64,000 bases of DNA from Cohnella sp. GbtcB17 (GCF_019091135.1 NZ_JAGXJW010000014.1:81399-145398); one strand, 5' to 3'. Positions 53,267 to 61,577 are shown, counted from the stretch's first letter. Notes: generated from the letters alone by a model not told the origin. Program-made: numbers and translations.

Positions 53267-55060
53267 TCAAAACATCCGCTCCAGCTCATCCACGATAGAG
53301 CTCACATACCCGACCGCGGCCCGGATCGGCGCGGGGTTGCTCATATCGACGCCCGCCAGCCTGGCCAGCTCGAGCGGCGAGTGCGTGCCGCCCGCTTTGA
53401 GGACGCGCAGCCAGCGGTCTACGGCCGGCCTTCCTTCCGCTTCGATCGTCGCCGCCACCTGCGTGGACACGGTCAGACCCGCCGCGTACGTATACGGGTA
53501 CAGCCCCATGTAATAGTGAGGCTGTCGCATCCAGGTCAGACCTGCGCCGGGGTCCTGCTCTACGGCGTCGCCCCAGAACTCCCGCAGCACCGCTTCCTTC
53601 AAGGCGGTGAGCTTGGCCGCGGTCAGCGGCGTGCCGAGCTCGGCAACTTCGTATACGCGGCGCTGCATGTCCGCCTCCAGCAGATGGGTCACGAAGTTGT
53701 GGCAGTAGGTGTTCATGAGCTGCAGCAGCACCCAGCGCTTCAGGCGCGGGTCCTCGGATTGCCTCACGATATGGCGCGCCAGCAGCAGCTCGTTTAAGGT
53801 CGAAGGCGCCTCAATGAAAAACATCGAGGACTTGAAGTTGACGTACCGCTGCGACTGCGCCGCGAGCATAAAGTGCGCCGCGTGCCCCAGCTCGTGCGCG
53901 AGGAAGAAGGCGCTTCGCATCGTGTTCGTCCAGGTCAGCATAACATAGGAGTGCGCGCCGTAAGGGCTGGAGCAGAACGCGCCCGTCGATTTGCCGATAT
54001 TGTCCGCATAGTCGACCCAGCGTTCCGTAAGCGCCGCATGGATGATATCCGAATATTCCGTGCCCATCACGGCCAAGGCTTCCTTCACAAGGCGGCCGGC
54101 TTCCTCGATGGTGACGGGGGGACTAAAGCTGGGATCGAGCGGCGCTTTCAGATCGGAAAATCGGATGCGGTTGAGCCCGAGAACACGCTCCTTCAGCTTG
54201 GCAAACCGCCGCATCGCCGGCGCAAGCTCGACACGAATGGTATCGATGACGTTGTCGTAGAGCCGACGCTCGACCTCCTGCGGTTCCAGAAGCATATGCG
54301 TAACCGACGGATACCCTCGCAGCCTGGACAACACCGTCTGCTTCTTCACCTCCGTCGCATAAGCCGCCGCGATCGTATGGCGATAGGTCGTCAGCGTCCG
54401 CGTAAACGATTCAAACGCCGCCCGGCGAAGCACGGGGTCCGGCGACTCCTCGTAGTCCGCCTCGAACAGGGCGAACGACACGGGCTTCTCCGCTCCGGCG
54501 CCGTCCTTCACCGGGGCGAACGTCATATCGGACAGCTTGCTCCGCTGGTAAACCGTATACGGAGAGCCGAGAACTTCGCCGAGCGCCGCGAGCGCCGCCT
54601 CGGTATCCGGGGACAACGCATAGGGCTTCGTCCGCAGCAGGTCCTGCAAGCTTTTGCGATAGACGCCAAGCGCCGGCTCCTCCTCCAAGTAGCGCTCCAG
54701 CAAGCCGTCCGGCATGTGAAGCAGCTCTGAGCGGATAAAGGCCAGCCGGGCATTCACGGCTGAGATCAAATCTCCCGCGCGCGCGGCATTCGCTTGATAT
54801 TCCGGATTCGTCCCGTCCTGCGCCTGCTGAAGCCTGGCGTAAGTGGACACCCGCACGAGCTTGACCTGCAGGGTCTCCTGCGCTTGGAGACATTCGGCAA
54901 CTGTGCACGCGCCTTCCGTCAATTTTCCGCGATAGGCCTCGAGCGCGGGCAGCAAGCCTTCGATTTCCGCCAGCGCCGCTTCCCAAGCCGCCTGATCCGC
55001 GTACAAATCCTTCAAGTTCCACGTCAGCTCTTCCGGAGCCGACTCCCTCGTTATCCGCAC
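53267..55060 (-). CDS. pepF: Oligoendopeptidase F (M3 family)
   Basis: A cytosolic zinc oligopeptidase of 597 residues. The M3 active site HELGHAAHF (around residue 389) binds zinc and supplies the catalytic Glu; a downstream FIEAPSTLNELLLARH provides the third ligand. The PepF N-terminal domain begins EELTWNLKDLYADQAAWEAA. It cleaves medium-length peptides, with roles in peptide turnover and sporulation in bacilli. The GTG at 55060 is preceded by GGGGGG. It is divergent from the BlaI-type regulator at 55252, and the twin operators at 55165-55207 could also affect it. Confidence 0.93.
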   Translation of the reverse strand: MRITRESAPEELTWNLKDLYADQAAWEAALAEIEGLLPALEAYRGKLTEGACTVAECLQAQETLQVKLVRVSTYARLQQAQDGTNPEYQANAARAGDLISAVNARLAFIRSELLHMPDGLLERYLEEEPALGVYRKSLQDLLRTKPYALSPDTEAALAALGEVLGSPYTVYQRSKLSDMTFAPVKDGAGAEKPVSFALFEADYEESPDPVLRRAAFESFTRTLTTYRHTIAAAYATEVKKQTVLSRLRGYPSVTHMLLEPQEVERRLYDNVIDTIRVELAPAMRRFAKLKERVLGLNRIRFSDLKAPLDPSFSPPVTIEEAGRLVKEALAVMGTEYSDIIHAALTERWVDYADNIGKSTGAFCSSPYGAHSYVMLTWTNTMRSAFFLAHELGHAAHFMLAAQSQRYVNFKSSMFFIEAPSTLNELLLARHIVRQSEDPRLKRWVLLQLMNTYCHNFVTHLLEADMQRRVYEVAELGTPLTAAKLTALKEAVLREFWGDAVEQDPGAGLTWMRQPHYYMGLYPYTYAAGLTVSTQVAATIEAEGRPAVDRWLRVLKAGGTHSPLELARLAGVDMSNPAPIRAAVGYVSSIVDELERMF

Positions 55061-55164
55061 CTTCGTCCCCCCAACGCTTCAGCTGTCTTTCCGCCTGCTA
55101 CCCTGATTTTATACGAACTTGCGCTTGCGTGACGAGCCTTCGCATTCGGCTTCGCTTGACGAAC

Positions 55165-55207
55165 TACTACGTGTTGTAGTAATTTAAGATTACTACGTAG
55201 TGTAGTA
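55165..55207. promoter_or_regulatory. Twin BlaI/MecI-type operators
   Basis: Two identical dyads, TACTAC-5-GTAGTA, occupy 55165-55181 (spacer GTGTT) and 55191-55207 (spacer GTAGT), 26 bp apart. BlaI and MecI dimers bind TACA/TGTA-type dyads of this form, so the adjacent BlaI-type gene is very probably autoregulated. Confidence 0.85.
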
Positions 55208-55251
55208 ATCGATGCCGTCATGGACGCATGACGGAACATGAGGTGTTCACC

Positions 55252-55626
55252 TTGACCCAAATTCAGAAGCTGTCGGATACGGAAATGGAGTTAATGGAAG
55301 CGATCTGGGCATGCACGCCTCCGGTCACGTCGACGGAGCTGCTGCGCATGTTCGCGCAAAAGGGGAAGGCATGGAAGGCGCAGACCATCTCCACCTTTTT
55401 ATCGCGTCTGGTGGACAAAGGCGCGCTTGCGGCTACCAGGGACGGCCGGACGAACAGGTACGTGCCGCGCATTTCGCCGGAGGACTACAAGCTGCTCGAG
55501 ACGCAGCACGTCCTGGACGGGTTGTATCAAGGCTCCGTTAAGAACTTGATCGCAGCCATGTACGACGGCGACAAGCTGTCCGATCAGGACATCGCCGATC
55601 TGAAAAAATGGTTTTCGGAAAAGTAG
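55252..55626 (+). CDS. BlaI/MecI/CopY-family repressor
   Basis: A winged-helix repressor of 124 residues: IQKLSDTEMELMEAIWACTP, then WKAQTISTFLSRLVDKGALA (recognition helix) and RYVPRISPEDYKLLETQHVL with a C-terminal dimerisation helix. The TTG at 55252 is preferred because GAGGTG lies 8 nt before it and the length then matches the family; an ATG at 55228 is possible. It is followed 8 bp later by an M56 peptidase gene, the usual sensor partner that inactivates such repressors by proteolysis. Confidence 0.9.
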   Translation: MTQIQKLSDTEMELMEAIWACTPPVTSTELLRMFAQKGKAWKAQTISTFLSRLVDKGALAATRDGRTNRYVPRISPEDYKLLETQHVLDGLYQGSVKNLIAAMYDGDKLSDQDIADLKKWFSEK

Positions 55627-55634
55627 GTGCTCCG

Positions 55635-57020
55635 ATGAACGCGATGCTTGAAGTGCTGTTTACGCTCGCCGTCGCCGGGAGCGTCGTCGCTGCTATCCTT
55701 GTATTGTCGCGGCAAGTCCCCATAGAAGCGTTCCCTGCCAAGTGGCGTTACCGGCTTCAAAAGCTCGCGCTCTCGTTCTATCTGCTGCCCTTTGCCGTCG
55801 CAATCTCTCGGTTGGTGCAGCTGATGAGCGCGCATGCGCCGACCGTGCCGGATTCGTCTCCCTTATCCAGCGCAGGCGCGACATTAACTGGATCTTTCTT
55901 ATCGGGTCGGACCATTCCGTCCGGTGCGGCCATTGTCATTTTAGGGATATGGGCGATCGGCGCGATCGGATTTGCGGTGCGGCAGCTGTACGATTATCGT
56001 AGATTCACCTCGGCGCTGGCGCGCACGCGCATCGCTCTTCCGGAGCGCGGCGAAGCGGCCGAACGGCTCTCCCTAGTCAAGAAGGAGCTCGGTGTAAAAA
56101 GCAACGTCGCGCTTGCCGCCAGTCCGATCATTCGAAGCCCGGTCCTTGTCGGCCTATGGCGGCCCGTCATTTATTTTCCGCCGACGCTTGCCGCAGACGT
56201 AGACTTGGACATGGTGCTCCGTCACGAATGCATACATCTGAAGCGGAGGGACTTGTGGGTCAAGGCGTTCGCGCTGGCCGCAGGCGCCTTGCACTGGTAC
56301 AACCCGCTCGTTCATTTGCTGCGTAAGGACATTCAGCTCTGGAGCGAGCTGTCCTGCGATGAAGAGGTCGTCATCGGCATGTCCCATGCCGAGCGAAAAA
56401 GATACGGCATTACGCTGCTTAACGTCATGGCCGGATCGGGGAACCTGCCGGCGCAGTTTAGCGCCTCCTTATCCGGCGACGGTCAACAGCTCAAAAGGAG
56501 ATTAACGCTTATGCTGAACGCGAAAACAATGAAAAAGAAAACGATGCTGCTGACGGCAGCCGCCTTGTTCCTGGTCGCCGGCGTCAGCACGACCGCGGCC
56601 GTATGGGCTTCGGACAATACGCCGACCGTAGTCGCGGAAAAGGAATTGGCGCCTTCGGAGCCCCAAGCGACCGCGACCGCGACTGTGGCCGCGGCCGGAG
56701 AGAAGGCTCCCGTGCCGACAGCCGCAGCCGAAGCCGCGGCAGCCGGCCCCAACGACGAGCCGCACCCTACGGCAGCGCCGGCAGGAGAAGCGGAAGCGGC
56801 GCCCGCTGAGGAAGCGAGTGCGGTCCCGACCGTAGCGCCGGCACCCGCTGGAAGCGTACATGCCGCATCAGAGACGGTACCCGGCCCGTCGATCGACCAA
56901 GCTGCTGAAGCAGCGCCAGTGCCCGCTGGAAGCGTGCATGCCGTTTCGGAGGCGGTGCCTGTCCCGAAGGCCGATCAGACTGCCGTTTCCGAACCGAAGG
57001 CGGTTCCTTCTGTAAAGTGA
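55635..57020 (+). CDS. BlaR1/MecR1-like M56 membrane peptidase without penicillin-binding domain
   Basis: A protein of 461 residues. Four membrane helices surround the M56 zinc peptidase domain: helices near 8-25 and 37-55, zinc motif LRHECIHLKRRD (HExxH, about residue 197), SELSCDEEVV further on and a fourth helix at about 305-325 (MLLTAAALFLVAGVSTTAAV). The remaining 130 residues are a low-complexity Ala/Pro/Glu/Val tail with two repeats of the type PAGSVHAASE and PAGSVHAVSE. Classical BlaR1 carries a beta-lactam-binding domain there; this one does not, so it must sense something else. The start at 55635 follows AGGTGCTCCG. Confidence 0.88.
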   Translation: MNAMLEVLFTLAVAGSVVAAILVLSRQVPIEAFPAKWRYRLQKLALSFYLLPFAVAISRLVQLMSAHAPTVPDSSPLSSAGATLTGSFLSGRTIPSGAAIVILGIWAIGAIGFAVRQLYDYRRFTSALARTRIALPERGEAAERLSLVKKELGVKSNVALAASPIIRSPVLVGLWRPVIYFPPTLAADVDLDMVLRHECIHLKRRDLWVKAFALAAGALHWYNPLVHLLRKDIQLWSELSCDEEVVIGMSHAERKRYGITLLNVMAGSGNLPAQFSASLSGDGQQLKRRLTLMLNAKTMKKKTMLLTAAALFLVAGVSTTAAVWASDNTPTVVAEKELAPSEPQATATATVAAAGEKAPVPTAAAEAAAAGPNDEPHPTAAPAGEAEAAPAEEASAVPTVAPAPAGSVHAASETVPGPSIDQAAEAAPVPAGSVHAVSEAVPVPKADQTAVSEPKAVPSVK

Positions 57021-57027
57021 CTCGTAC

Positions 57028-57066
57028 GACAGACAAGAAGACCGAGACCCGGTCTTTTTGTCTGTC
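57028..57066 (+). terminator. Rho-independent terminator
   Basis: GACAGACAAGAAGACCG pairs largely with CGGTCTTTTTGTCTGTC around AGAC. It follows the M56 gene by 8 bp and includes a five-T run inside the right arm. Confidence 0.8.
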
Positions 57067-57099
57067 TGCGCTTATATAGACGGCAGCAGCCGAGGCATA

Positions 57100-57516
57100 C
57101 GCGAGCAGGGCTATTGCGTCGAACGCGCGGATTTTCGCATCTTCAAGCTGGCGCGGGCGAGCGGGATGCACGTATTGCAGGACCGTTTTTCACCGAGAGA
57201 CTTCAAGCCGCTGCCGATGGACGGGGGAGCGTGGATGAGCGGGGATTGGGTCGAGGTCAAGATTCGCATCCATCGCTCCGTCGTCGATCGGGTGATCGAA
57301 CGTTTCGGCGAGTCGCATGTTCTGGAGATGGGGGAAGAGACTTGTTTGGCCATGTATCCGATCGTCAACCATTCATTCGGTTATGACAAGCTGCTCGCAT
57401 TCGGGGATAAATGCGAAGTGCTGGAGCCACCAGAGGTTCGGATAGTGTTTGGGGAGTATGTGCGCGGGATTATGGACAAATATAAAAATGAATTCAATTT
57501 GAGAAGAGAGCGGTAA
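57100..57516 (+). pseudogene. C-terminal remnant of a WYL-domain regulator
   Basis: GYCVERADFRIFKLARASGM, then VEVKIRIHRSVVDRVIERF and LLAFGDKCEVLEPPEVR are the second half of a WYL domain and the WCX end of YafY-type regulators. The N-terminal HTH and the first half of the WYL domain are missing: the terminator of the preceding gene directly abuts the homologous part. No convincing start signal precedes it. It is most likely a decayed gene, although expression of a WYL-only peptide cannot be excluded. Confidence 0.7.
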
Positions 57517-57565
57517 CAGCGTGCGCAATCCAGTCGATATTGCAAATTACATAGAGGCACGTTAC

Positions 57566-57589
57566 AATACTGAATAATTGTTCAGTATT
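57566..57589. promoter_or_regulatory. TetR operator 1 (24-bp dyad)
   Basis: AATACTGAA and TTCAGTATT are perfect inverted halves 6 bp apart, directly before the TetR-family gene. The promoter -10 region overlaps it, so binding would repress the gene. Confidence 0.75.
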
Positions 57590-57608
57590 TTTAGTCTTGT
57601 TTCGCGAG

Positions 57609-58205
57609 GTGATCCTCATCAACAAAAAGCAGCTCCAAACCGAGCAAACCAAAAAGAAAATCGCAGACGCGTCCAAAGCGCTTTTTATCAAGAAAGGCTA
57701 TAAAGCGACCGCGATCGAGGAGATCGTGAAGGCGACGGGGTGCAGCGCGGGCAATATTTATTACCATTTCAAGAGCAAGGAAGGGCTATTCCTGCATCTG
57801 ATCGAGGAATGGGATCGGGAGTGGGAGGAGACCTGGCGGGAGAAAGAGGGGCTCTATGCGACGACGGCCGACAAGCTGTACGGCATGGCCGAGCATATGG
57901 CGCTCGAGCAGCTCAACCATCCGCTGACGAAGGCGATGGACGAGTTCTATCACAATGCCGAGAAAGGCTCGGAGGTCGAGGAGCGAATCCGGCAGATGAT
58001 CAAAGGGTACGTCGACTTCAACAAGCAGCTGCTGCAGCGGGGCATCGACGCCGGGGAGTTCAAGGGGGCGGATGCGGGCGCGCTCGGCATGATCCTCGAC
58101 GGCCTGCTGTTCGGACTGAGCCAGCACGCCCGGCATATGGAGCGGAGCGAAGCGCTGGCCGCGTACCGGCTGGCGGTGGACGTATTCCTGCATGGGATCG
58201 CCTGA
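57609..58205 (+). CDS. TetR-family transcriptional repressor
   Basis: A TetR repressor of about 198 residues. The HTH reads IEEIVKATGCSAGNIYYHFK, followed by the helical ligand-binding domain (QMIKGYVDFNKQLLQRGIDA, ILDGLLFGLSQHARHM). The start is uncertain: GTG at 57609 or TTG at 57597 are in frame, but the only Shine-Dalgarno-like GAGGTG lies just downstream, in front of an in-frame ATC at 57618. A matching operator lies before this gene and before the MFS gene at 58284, indicating joint repression of itself and the exporter. Confidence 0.88.
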   Translation: MILINKKQLQTEQTKKKIADASKALFIKKGYKATAIEEIVKATGCSAGNIYYHFKSKEGLFLHLIEEWDREWEETWREKEGLYATTADKLYGMAEHMALEQLNHPLTKAMDEFYHNAEKGSEVEERIRQMIKGYVDFNKQLLQRGIDAGEFKGADAGALGMILDGLLFGLSQHARHMERSEALAAYRLAVDVFLHGIA

Positions 58206-58231
58206 GCGCGGTCTTCCCTTTTTTTTGCCCA

Positions 58232-58255
58232 CATCTAGAATGATTATTCAGTATT
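58232..58255. promoter_or_regulatory. TetR operator 2 before the MFS gene
   Basis: The right half TTCAGTATT (58247-58255) is identical to that at 57581. The left half CATCTAGAA matches AATACTGAA at five of nine positions and keeps the 6-bp spacing. It is a weaker copy of the upstream site. Confidence 0.6.
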
Positions 58256-58283
58256 CGTGTAAACGACTTGGAGGACGTTAGTA

Positions 58284-59474
58284 ATGGCTATCTTGGTTAA
58301 ACAACAGGGTGCGCTTTTGATTCTGATGCTGAACCTGTTCTTGGTATTCACCGGTATCGGCCTGGTCATCCCGATCATGCCGAGCTTCATGAACGAGCTG
58401 GGCGTGAGCGGCAGCCTGATGGGGCTGATGATCGCGGTGTTCTCGCTCGCGCAGTTCCTCTTCTCGCCGATGGCCGGACGGCTGTCGGACACGCTGGGCC
58501 GTAAACGCATGATCGTCGTCGGCATGCTCGTATTCGCCGTCTCCGAAGGGCTGTTCGGCATCGCGCATTCGCCGACGCTCATGTTCGTCTCCCGGGCGCT
58601 CGGCGGCCTGAGCGCGGCGATGATCATGCCGGCCGTCATGGCGTACGCGGCGGACATCACGACCGACGAGGAGCGCGCGGCGGGCATGGGATACGTGAAC
58701 GCGTCCATCACGACGGGCTTCATCATCGGTCCCGGCATCGGGGGCTATCTCGCCGAGTTCGGCATCCGCATGCCCTTTTACGCCGCGGGCGTCGGGGGCA
58801 TCGTTGCGGCTGTCGTGACGATGCTTTTCCTCAAGGAATCGCTACCGGCCAAAGGAACCGAGGCTTCGCAAGCCGCAGCCGCCGAGCCGCGGAGCGGTCT
58901 GCTGACCCAATTGCGGCATTCGTATCGCGCGCCTTATTTTCTAAGCCTCGTCATCGTGTTCGTCATGTCGTTCGGCCTCGCCAACTTCGAGACGATCTAC
59001 TCGCTCTTCGTCGACCACAAGTTCGGCTTCGATCCGAAGGACATCGCCTTCGTCATCACGTTCGGCTCGATCGCCGGCGCCGTCGTGCAGCTCACGATTT
59101 TCGGCTGGCTGCTGAACCGGTTCGGGGAAAAGCCGATCATTGCCGCCTGCCTGCTCGCCAGCGCCGTTTTTGTCCTGCTCATGCTCTTCGTGCACAAGTT
59201 CTGGCTCATCTTCGCCGTCACCTTCGCCGTGTTTCTGGCCATCGACATCCTCCGTCCCACGATTGGCACCCAAATGTCCAAGCTGGCCAAGGACCAGCAG
59301 GGCTACGTCGCGGGCCTGAACTCGGCATTCACGAGCCTCGGCAACATCGTCGGACCGATCGTCGCAGGCGTGCTGTTCGACATCGAGATCAATGCGCCGT
59401 ATGCGCTCGCGGCCGTCGTGCTGCTGATTTGCTTCGCGGTGTCGATGAGGGGACTAAGGAGGAGCGAGCGGTAA
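58284..59474 (+). CDS. MFS multidrug efflux transporter (NorA/Blt-like)
   Basis: A 12-helix transporter of 396 residues. It has the family motif A between helices 2 and 3 (SPMAGRLSDTLGRKRMIVVG) and motif C in helix 5 (GFIIGPGIGGYLAEFG), which marks drug:proton antiporters of the DHA1 group. It opens LILMLNLFLVFTGIGLVIPI. GGAGG lies upstream of the ATG. A TetR gene and matched operator precede it, the standard arrangement for inducible efflux. The substrate is unknown. Confidence 0.9.
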   Translation: MAILVKQQGALLILMLNLFLVFTGIGLVIPIMPSFMNELGVSGSLMGLMIAVFSLAQFLFSPMAGRLSDTLGRKRMIVVGMLVFAVSEGLFGIAHSPTLMFVSRALGGLSAAMIMPAVMAYAADITTDEERAAGMGYVNASITTGFIIGPGIGGYLAEFGIRMPFYAAGVGGIVAAVVTMLFLKESLPAKGTEASQAAAAEPRSGLLTQLRHSYRAPYFLSLVIVFVMSFGLANFETIYSLFVDHKFGFDPKDIAFVITFGSIAGAVVQLTIFGWLLNRFGEKPIIAACLLASAVFVLLMLFVHKFWLIFAVTFAVFLAIDILRPTIGTQMSKLAKDQQGYVAGLNSAFTSLGNIVGPIVAGVLFDIEINAPYALAAVVLLICFAVSMRGLRRSER

Positions 59475-59504
59475 GATAAGTACGCTTTGGCATACGGTTA
59501 TCTA

Positions 59505-59978
59505 TTAGCGTACGACAATCTCATAAGGGGCGGAAGTGATCTTTTGCTCTTCGCCAAGTTCGCCTTCTTCAGTCTGGATGTAAAAAGACGCCGTGCCCAC
59601 GAGCCGATAGGTGCCGGGACTCTTGATCCTAATCACTCTTTTGCCGGTAACGTTATTCGCCGTGTCCGGATCGTAAGGCTCGTTCGGCTTCAGCATATGA
59701 ACGATGCCGACATCATGCGTTAAGAAGGTGTTGACGATGGGCCGATCGTTCTCATCGTAAATTTGAATCTGCGTCAGCGGCGAGCTGTGCAAAATCTGGA
59801 CCGCCCGTTCCGAGGTGTTGGTCAGCGTGGCCGCTACCTCAATCGGCCGATCTGCCGTCGGCGCTTCGCTCAGCGCTGAGACATGAAGAGCGAAGCCGCG
59901 CGAATCTCCGCCGTCACCTGATGTGCGGCCGCTCAGTAAAAGGGTGACTACGAATAAAAGCATAAAAATCAGTCGCAA
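59505..59978 (-). CDS. Small exported beta-sandwich protein
   Basis: A protein of 157 residues with an N-terminal hydrophobic signal (LIFMLLFVVTLLLSG) and no lipobox cysteine. The rest resembles an Ig-like beta-sandwich of the BsuPI/DUF type (IEVAATLTNTSERAVQILHS, SPGTYRLVGTASFYIQT). It may bind a partner outside the membrane; no function is assigned. It lies 27 bp downstream of the lipoprotein gene on the same strand and is probably co-transcribed. Confidence 0.72.
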   Translation of the reverse strand: MRLIFMLLFVVTLLLSGRTSGDGGDSRGFALHVSALSEAPTADRPIEVAATLTNTSERAVQILHSSPLTQIQIYDENDRPIVNTFLTHDVGIVHMLKPNEPYDPDTANNVTGKRVIRIKSPGTYRLVGTASFYIQTEEGELGEEQKITSAPYEIVVR

Positions 59979-60005
59979 TTTTTTCGCCTCCTTTGTCGAG
60001 GAAGG

Positions 60006-60647
60006 TCACGGAATCAAGAAAAACAAATGAATCTTCGCGACCGTTCCGTCCTTCACTTCGAATTCAAGATTGCGTCCTTCGTTATCGCTTATAAGGTAAG
60101 CGGCATTATCCGGATTCGTCCGCCCGTCGCCAATCGTGATGCCCGGATAAGCCTTTTTCACATCCGCAACCGTACTGCCCACGGCGATCCCGCCCGGTGT
60201 CTCATACTGCGGCGCAGTCGCTTCAATCGACATGACCCAGAAGGATTGGCCGTTTTGTTTGGGCGAGAACAGTTCAAGACGCAGTCCTTCGTAGGTCAGC
60301 TCCTTCACGAATGAGCCGGTAAGCGTATCGGCGTGTTCCAGCGCCTCCATCTTCTGCGAGAGCGGCTTGCCGAGCAAGCCTTCGAGATCCGTGCGGTCGT
60401 CCCAGTCCTGCAGATGAAGCAGCCCCCGCCCGACTTTGACCGCATAGTCCGATGCCTCCTTCGACTCCTGCTGATTGTCTGAAGCAGACGCTGCGGAAGG
60501 CGGGGCCGTCCCTTCGGCGATCGGAGCGGCGACTTGCGAAGCAACCGCGCTCCCGAGCGCATTCTCTTCGGAAGAAGCGCAGCCTGCCGCCGCGACGAGT
60601 ACACCTGTCAACATCGCGCCTGCGAGCAATTGTTTACAAACGTTCAT
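60006..60647 (-). CDS. Putative lipoprotein of unknown function
   Basis: A protein of 213 residues with a lipoprotein signal peptide (LLAGAMLTGVLVAAAGC, lipidated Cys23) and a Ser/Ala/Glu-rich linker to about 70. The C-terminal part (GIAVGSTVADVKKAYPGITI, ISDNEGRNLEFEVKDGTVAK) resembles the repeat of DUF4309/SmpA-like lipoproteins that follow a G-S-T-x-x-D-V-x-x-x-Y pattern. The role is unknown. It is divergent from the L33 gene. Confidence 0.75.
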   Translation of the reverse strand: MNVCKQLLAGAMLTGVLVAAAGCASSEENALGSAVASQVAAPIAEGTAPPSAASASDNQQESKEASDYAVKVGRGLLHLQDWDDRTDLEGLLGKPLSQKMEALEHADTLTGSFVKELTYEGLRLELFSPKQNGQSFWVMSIEATAPQYETPGGIAVGSTVADVKKAYPGITIGDGRTNPDNAAYLISDNEGRNLEFEVKDGTVAKIHLFFLIP

Positions 60648-60762
60648 GCGAAATCTGCCCCCTATACCCCTTCTTTCTCGTCTCCTAAGACGTTATTAAT
60701 TCACCTAAAGTTGCTCCGTTCGAGCGCACTTGACAGCGGGACAGCAAAGAGATACGCTTCAT

Positions 60763-60782
60763 ATATGTAAATATTACGATTA
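60763..60782 (+). promoter_or_regulatory. Zur-box-like site before the L33 gene
   Basis: The sequence contains GTAAATATTACGATTA. The right half ATTACGATT matches the Bacillus Zur consensus (TCGTAAT-N-ATTACGA) fully, and the left half keeps GTAA at the correct register. It ends 13 bp before the L33 start codon, a position suited to repression. Confidence 0.6.
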
Positions 60783-60795
60783 GAGGAGAATGACA

Positions 60796-60945
60796 ATGCG
60801 CGTTATTATCACGCTTGCTTGCACCGAGACCGGGGACCGCAACTATACGACGACTAAAAATAAGAGGACCCATTCGGGGCGCATCGAGCTGATGAAGTAC
60901 TGTCCGCGTCTCAAGCGCTACACGCTTCACCGCGAGACGCGCTGA
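60796..60945 (+). CDS. rpmG: 50S ribosomal protein L33, zinc-ligand-reduced form
   Basis: A 49-residue protein beginning [17 protein letters not shown] and containing [17 protein letters not shown], a clear L33 (bL33). Zinc-binding L33 carries two CxxC pairs; here each pair has lost one cysteine (C-T-E-T and C-P-R-L), so four-cysteine zinc binding is impossible. Such zinc-independent paralogues replace the zinc-containing copy during zinc starvation and are repressed by Zur in Bacillus, which matches the Zur-like box just upstream. GAGGAG precedes the ATG. The gap 60946-61079 that follows contains no assignable gene. Confidence 0.88.
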   Translation: MRVIITLACTETGDRNYTTTKNKRTHSGRIELMKYCPRLKRYTLHRETR

Positions 60946-61079
60946 GTCCGAGAGTCGGCCAAGCATGAGCAAAAGCAGCGCAAATCGAAGCGCATGTGGA
61001 GGAAGCGTACGAAGAATATAAACCGGAGCGCGATTAAAGCGGGTAAAGGAAGAAACAAGCGCAGCGGGAGGTGGGGAAG

Positions 61080-61577
61080 ATGGCCGAAGCGGACGCCGGC
61101 ACTGCCGGCAATGCCGGTGACACCGGCGAGCGCGTCGTCAGCCGGCATTCGGATCGGCAGTGGCGGCGGCGGAGAGCGGAGCTCGCCGAATGGACGGAGC
61201 GTCCGAAGGTCAGGCGCAGGGCCAAGCGGACCGCCAGGCTCGGGACGACGGAGATCGACGCGGAGCTGCTCGGCGCGCTGGCGCAGTTCAAGCGTATCGG
61301 GCTCGTCACGGAGTTTTCCTGCGCGGGCGTCAGCGTCCTCGACGAGCCGGAGGATCATTCTCTCTACGCCTACATCACGTTCGCATCCTCGCCGTTAGCG
61401 GACCGGTTCGTACAGGCGGCGACGGCATACATGAAGCATCGATTGCTGGTCACCTTTGAGCCGGCGCGCGGCCGGTACGACTGTTCTTCCTTTCTGATCG
61501 GCCACAATCGCTCCTTCTGCATGCTGATGGAGAAGTGCGCGAGAGATTTTGCAATTGATCAGCGATCCGGCATGTAA
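61080..61577 (+). CDS. Unknown protein, possibly zinc-stress linked by position
   Basis: A protein of 165 residues with no recognised family. The first 50 residues are Arg-rich and low in complexity. The core reads IDAELLGALAQFKRIGLVTE, then FSCAGVSVLDEP and LYAYITF, a pattern (FSC-x-G ... YITF) seen in several uncharacterised bacterial and phage proteins. YDCSSFLIGHNRSFCMLMEK follows. Cysteines in FSC, DCSS and FCM together with a histidine might bind a metal. The ATG at 61080 has GGAGGTGGGG upstream. It lies 134 bp after the L33 gene and may share its Zur-type control; this is inference from position. Confidence 0.6.
   Translation: MAEADAGTAGNAGDTGERVVSRHSDRQWRRRRAELAEWTERPKVRRRAKRTARLGTTEIDAELLGALAQFKRIGLVTEFSCAGVSVLDEPEDHSLYAYITFASSPLADRFVQAATAYMKHRLLVTFEPARGRYDCSSFLIGHNRSFCMLMEKCARDFAIDQRSGM

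Noticed and set aside
60946..61079. A basic small ribosomal-protein-like frame after the L33 gene (KQRKSKRMWRKRTKNINRS)
   Set aside because: No start codon with a Shine-Dalgarno site is in frame, no known ribosomal protein matches, and the frame runs into the next gene in a different register.
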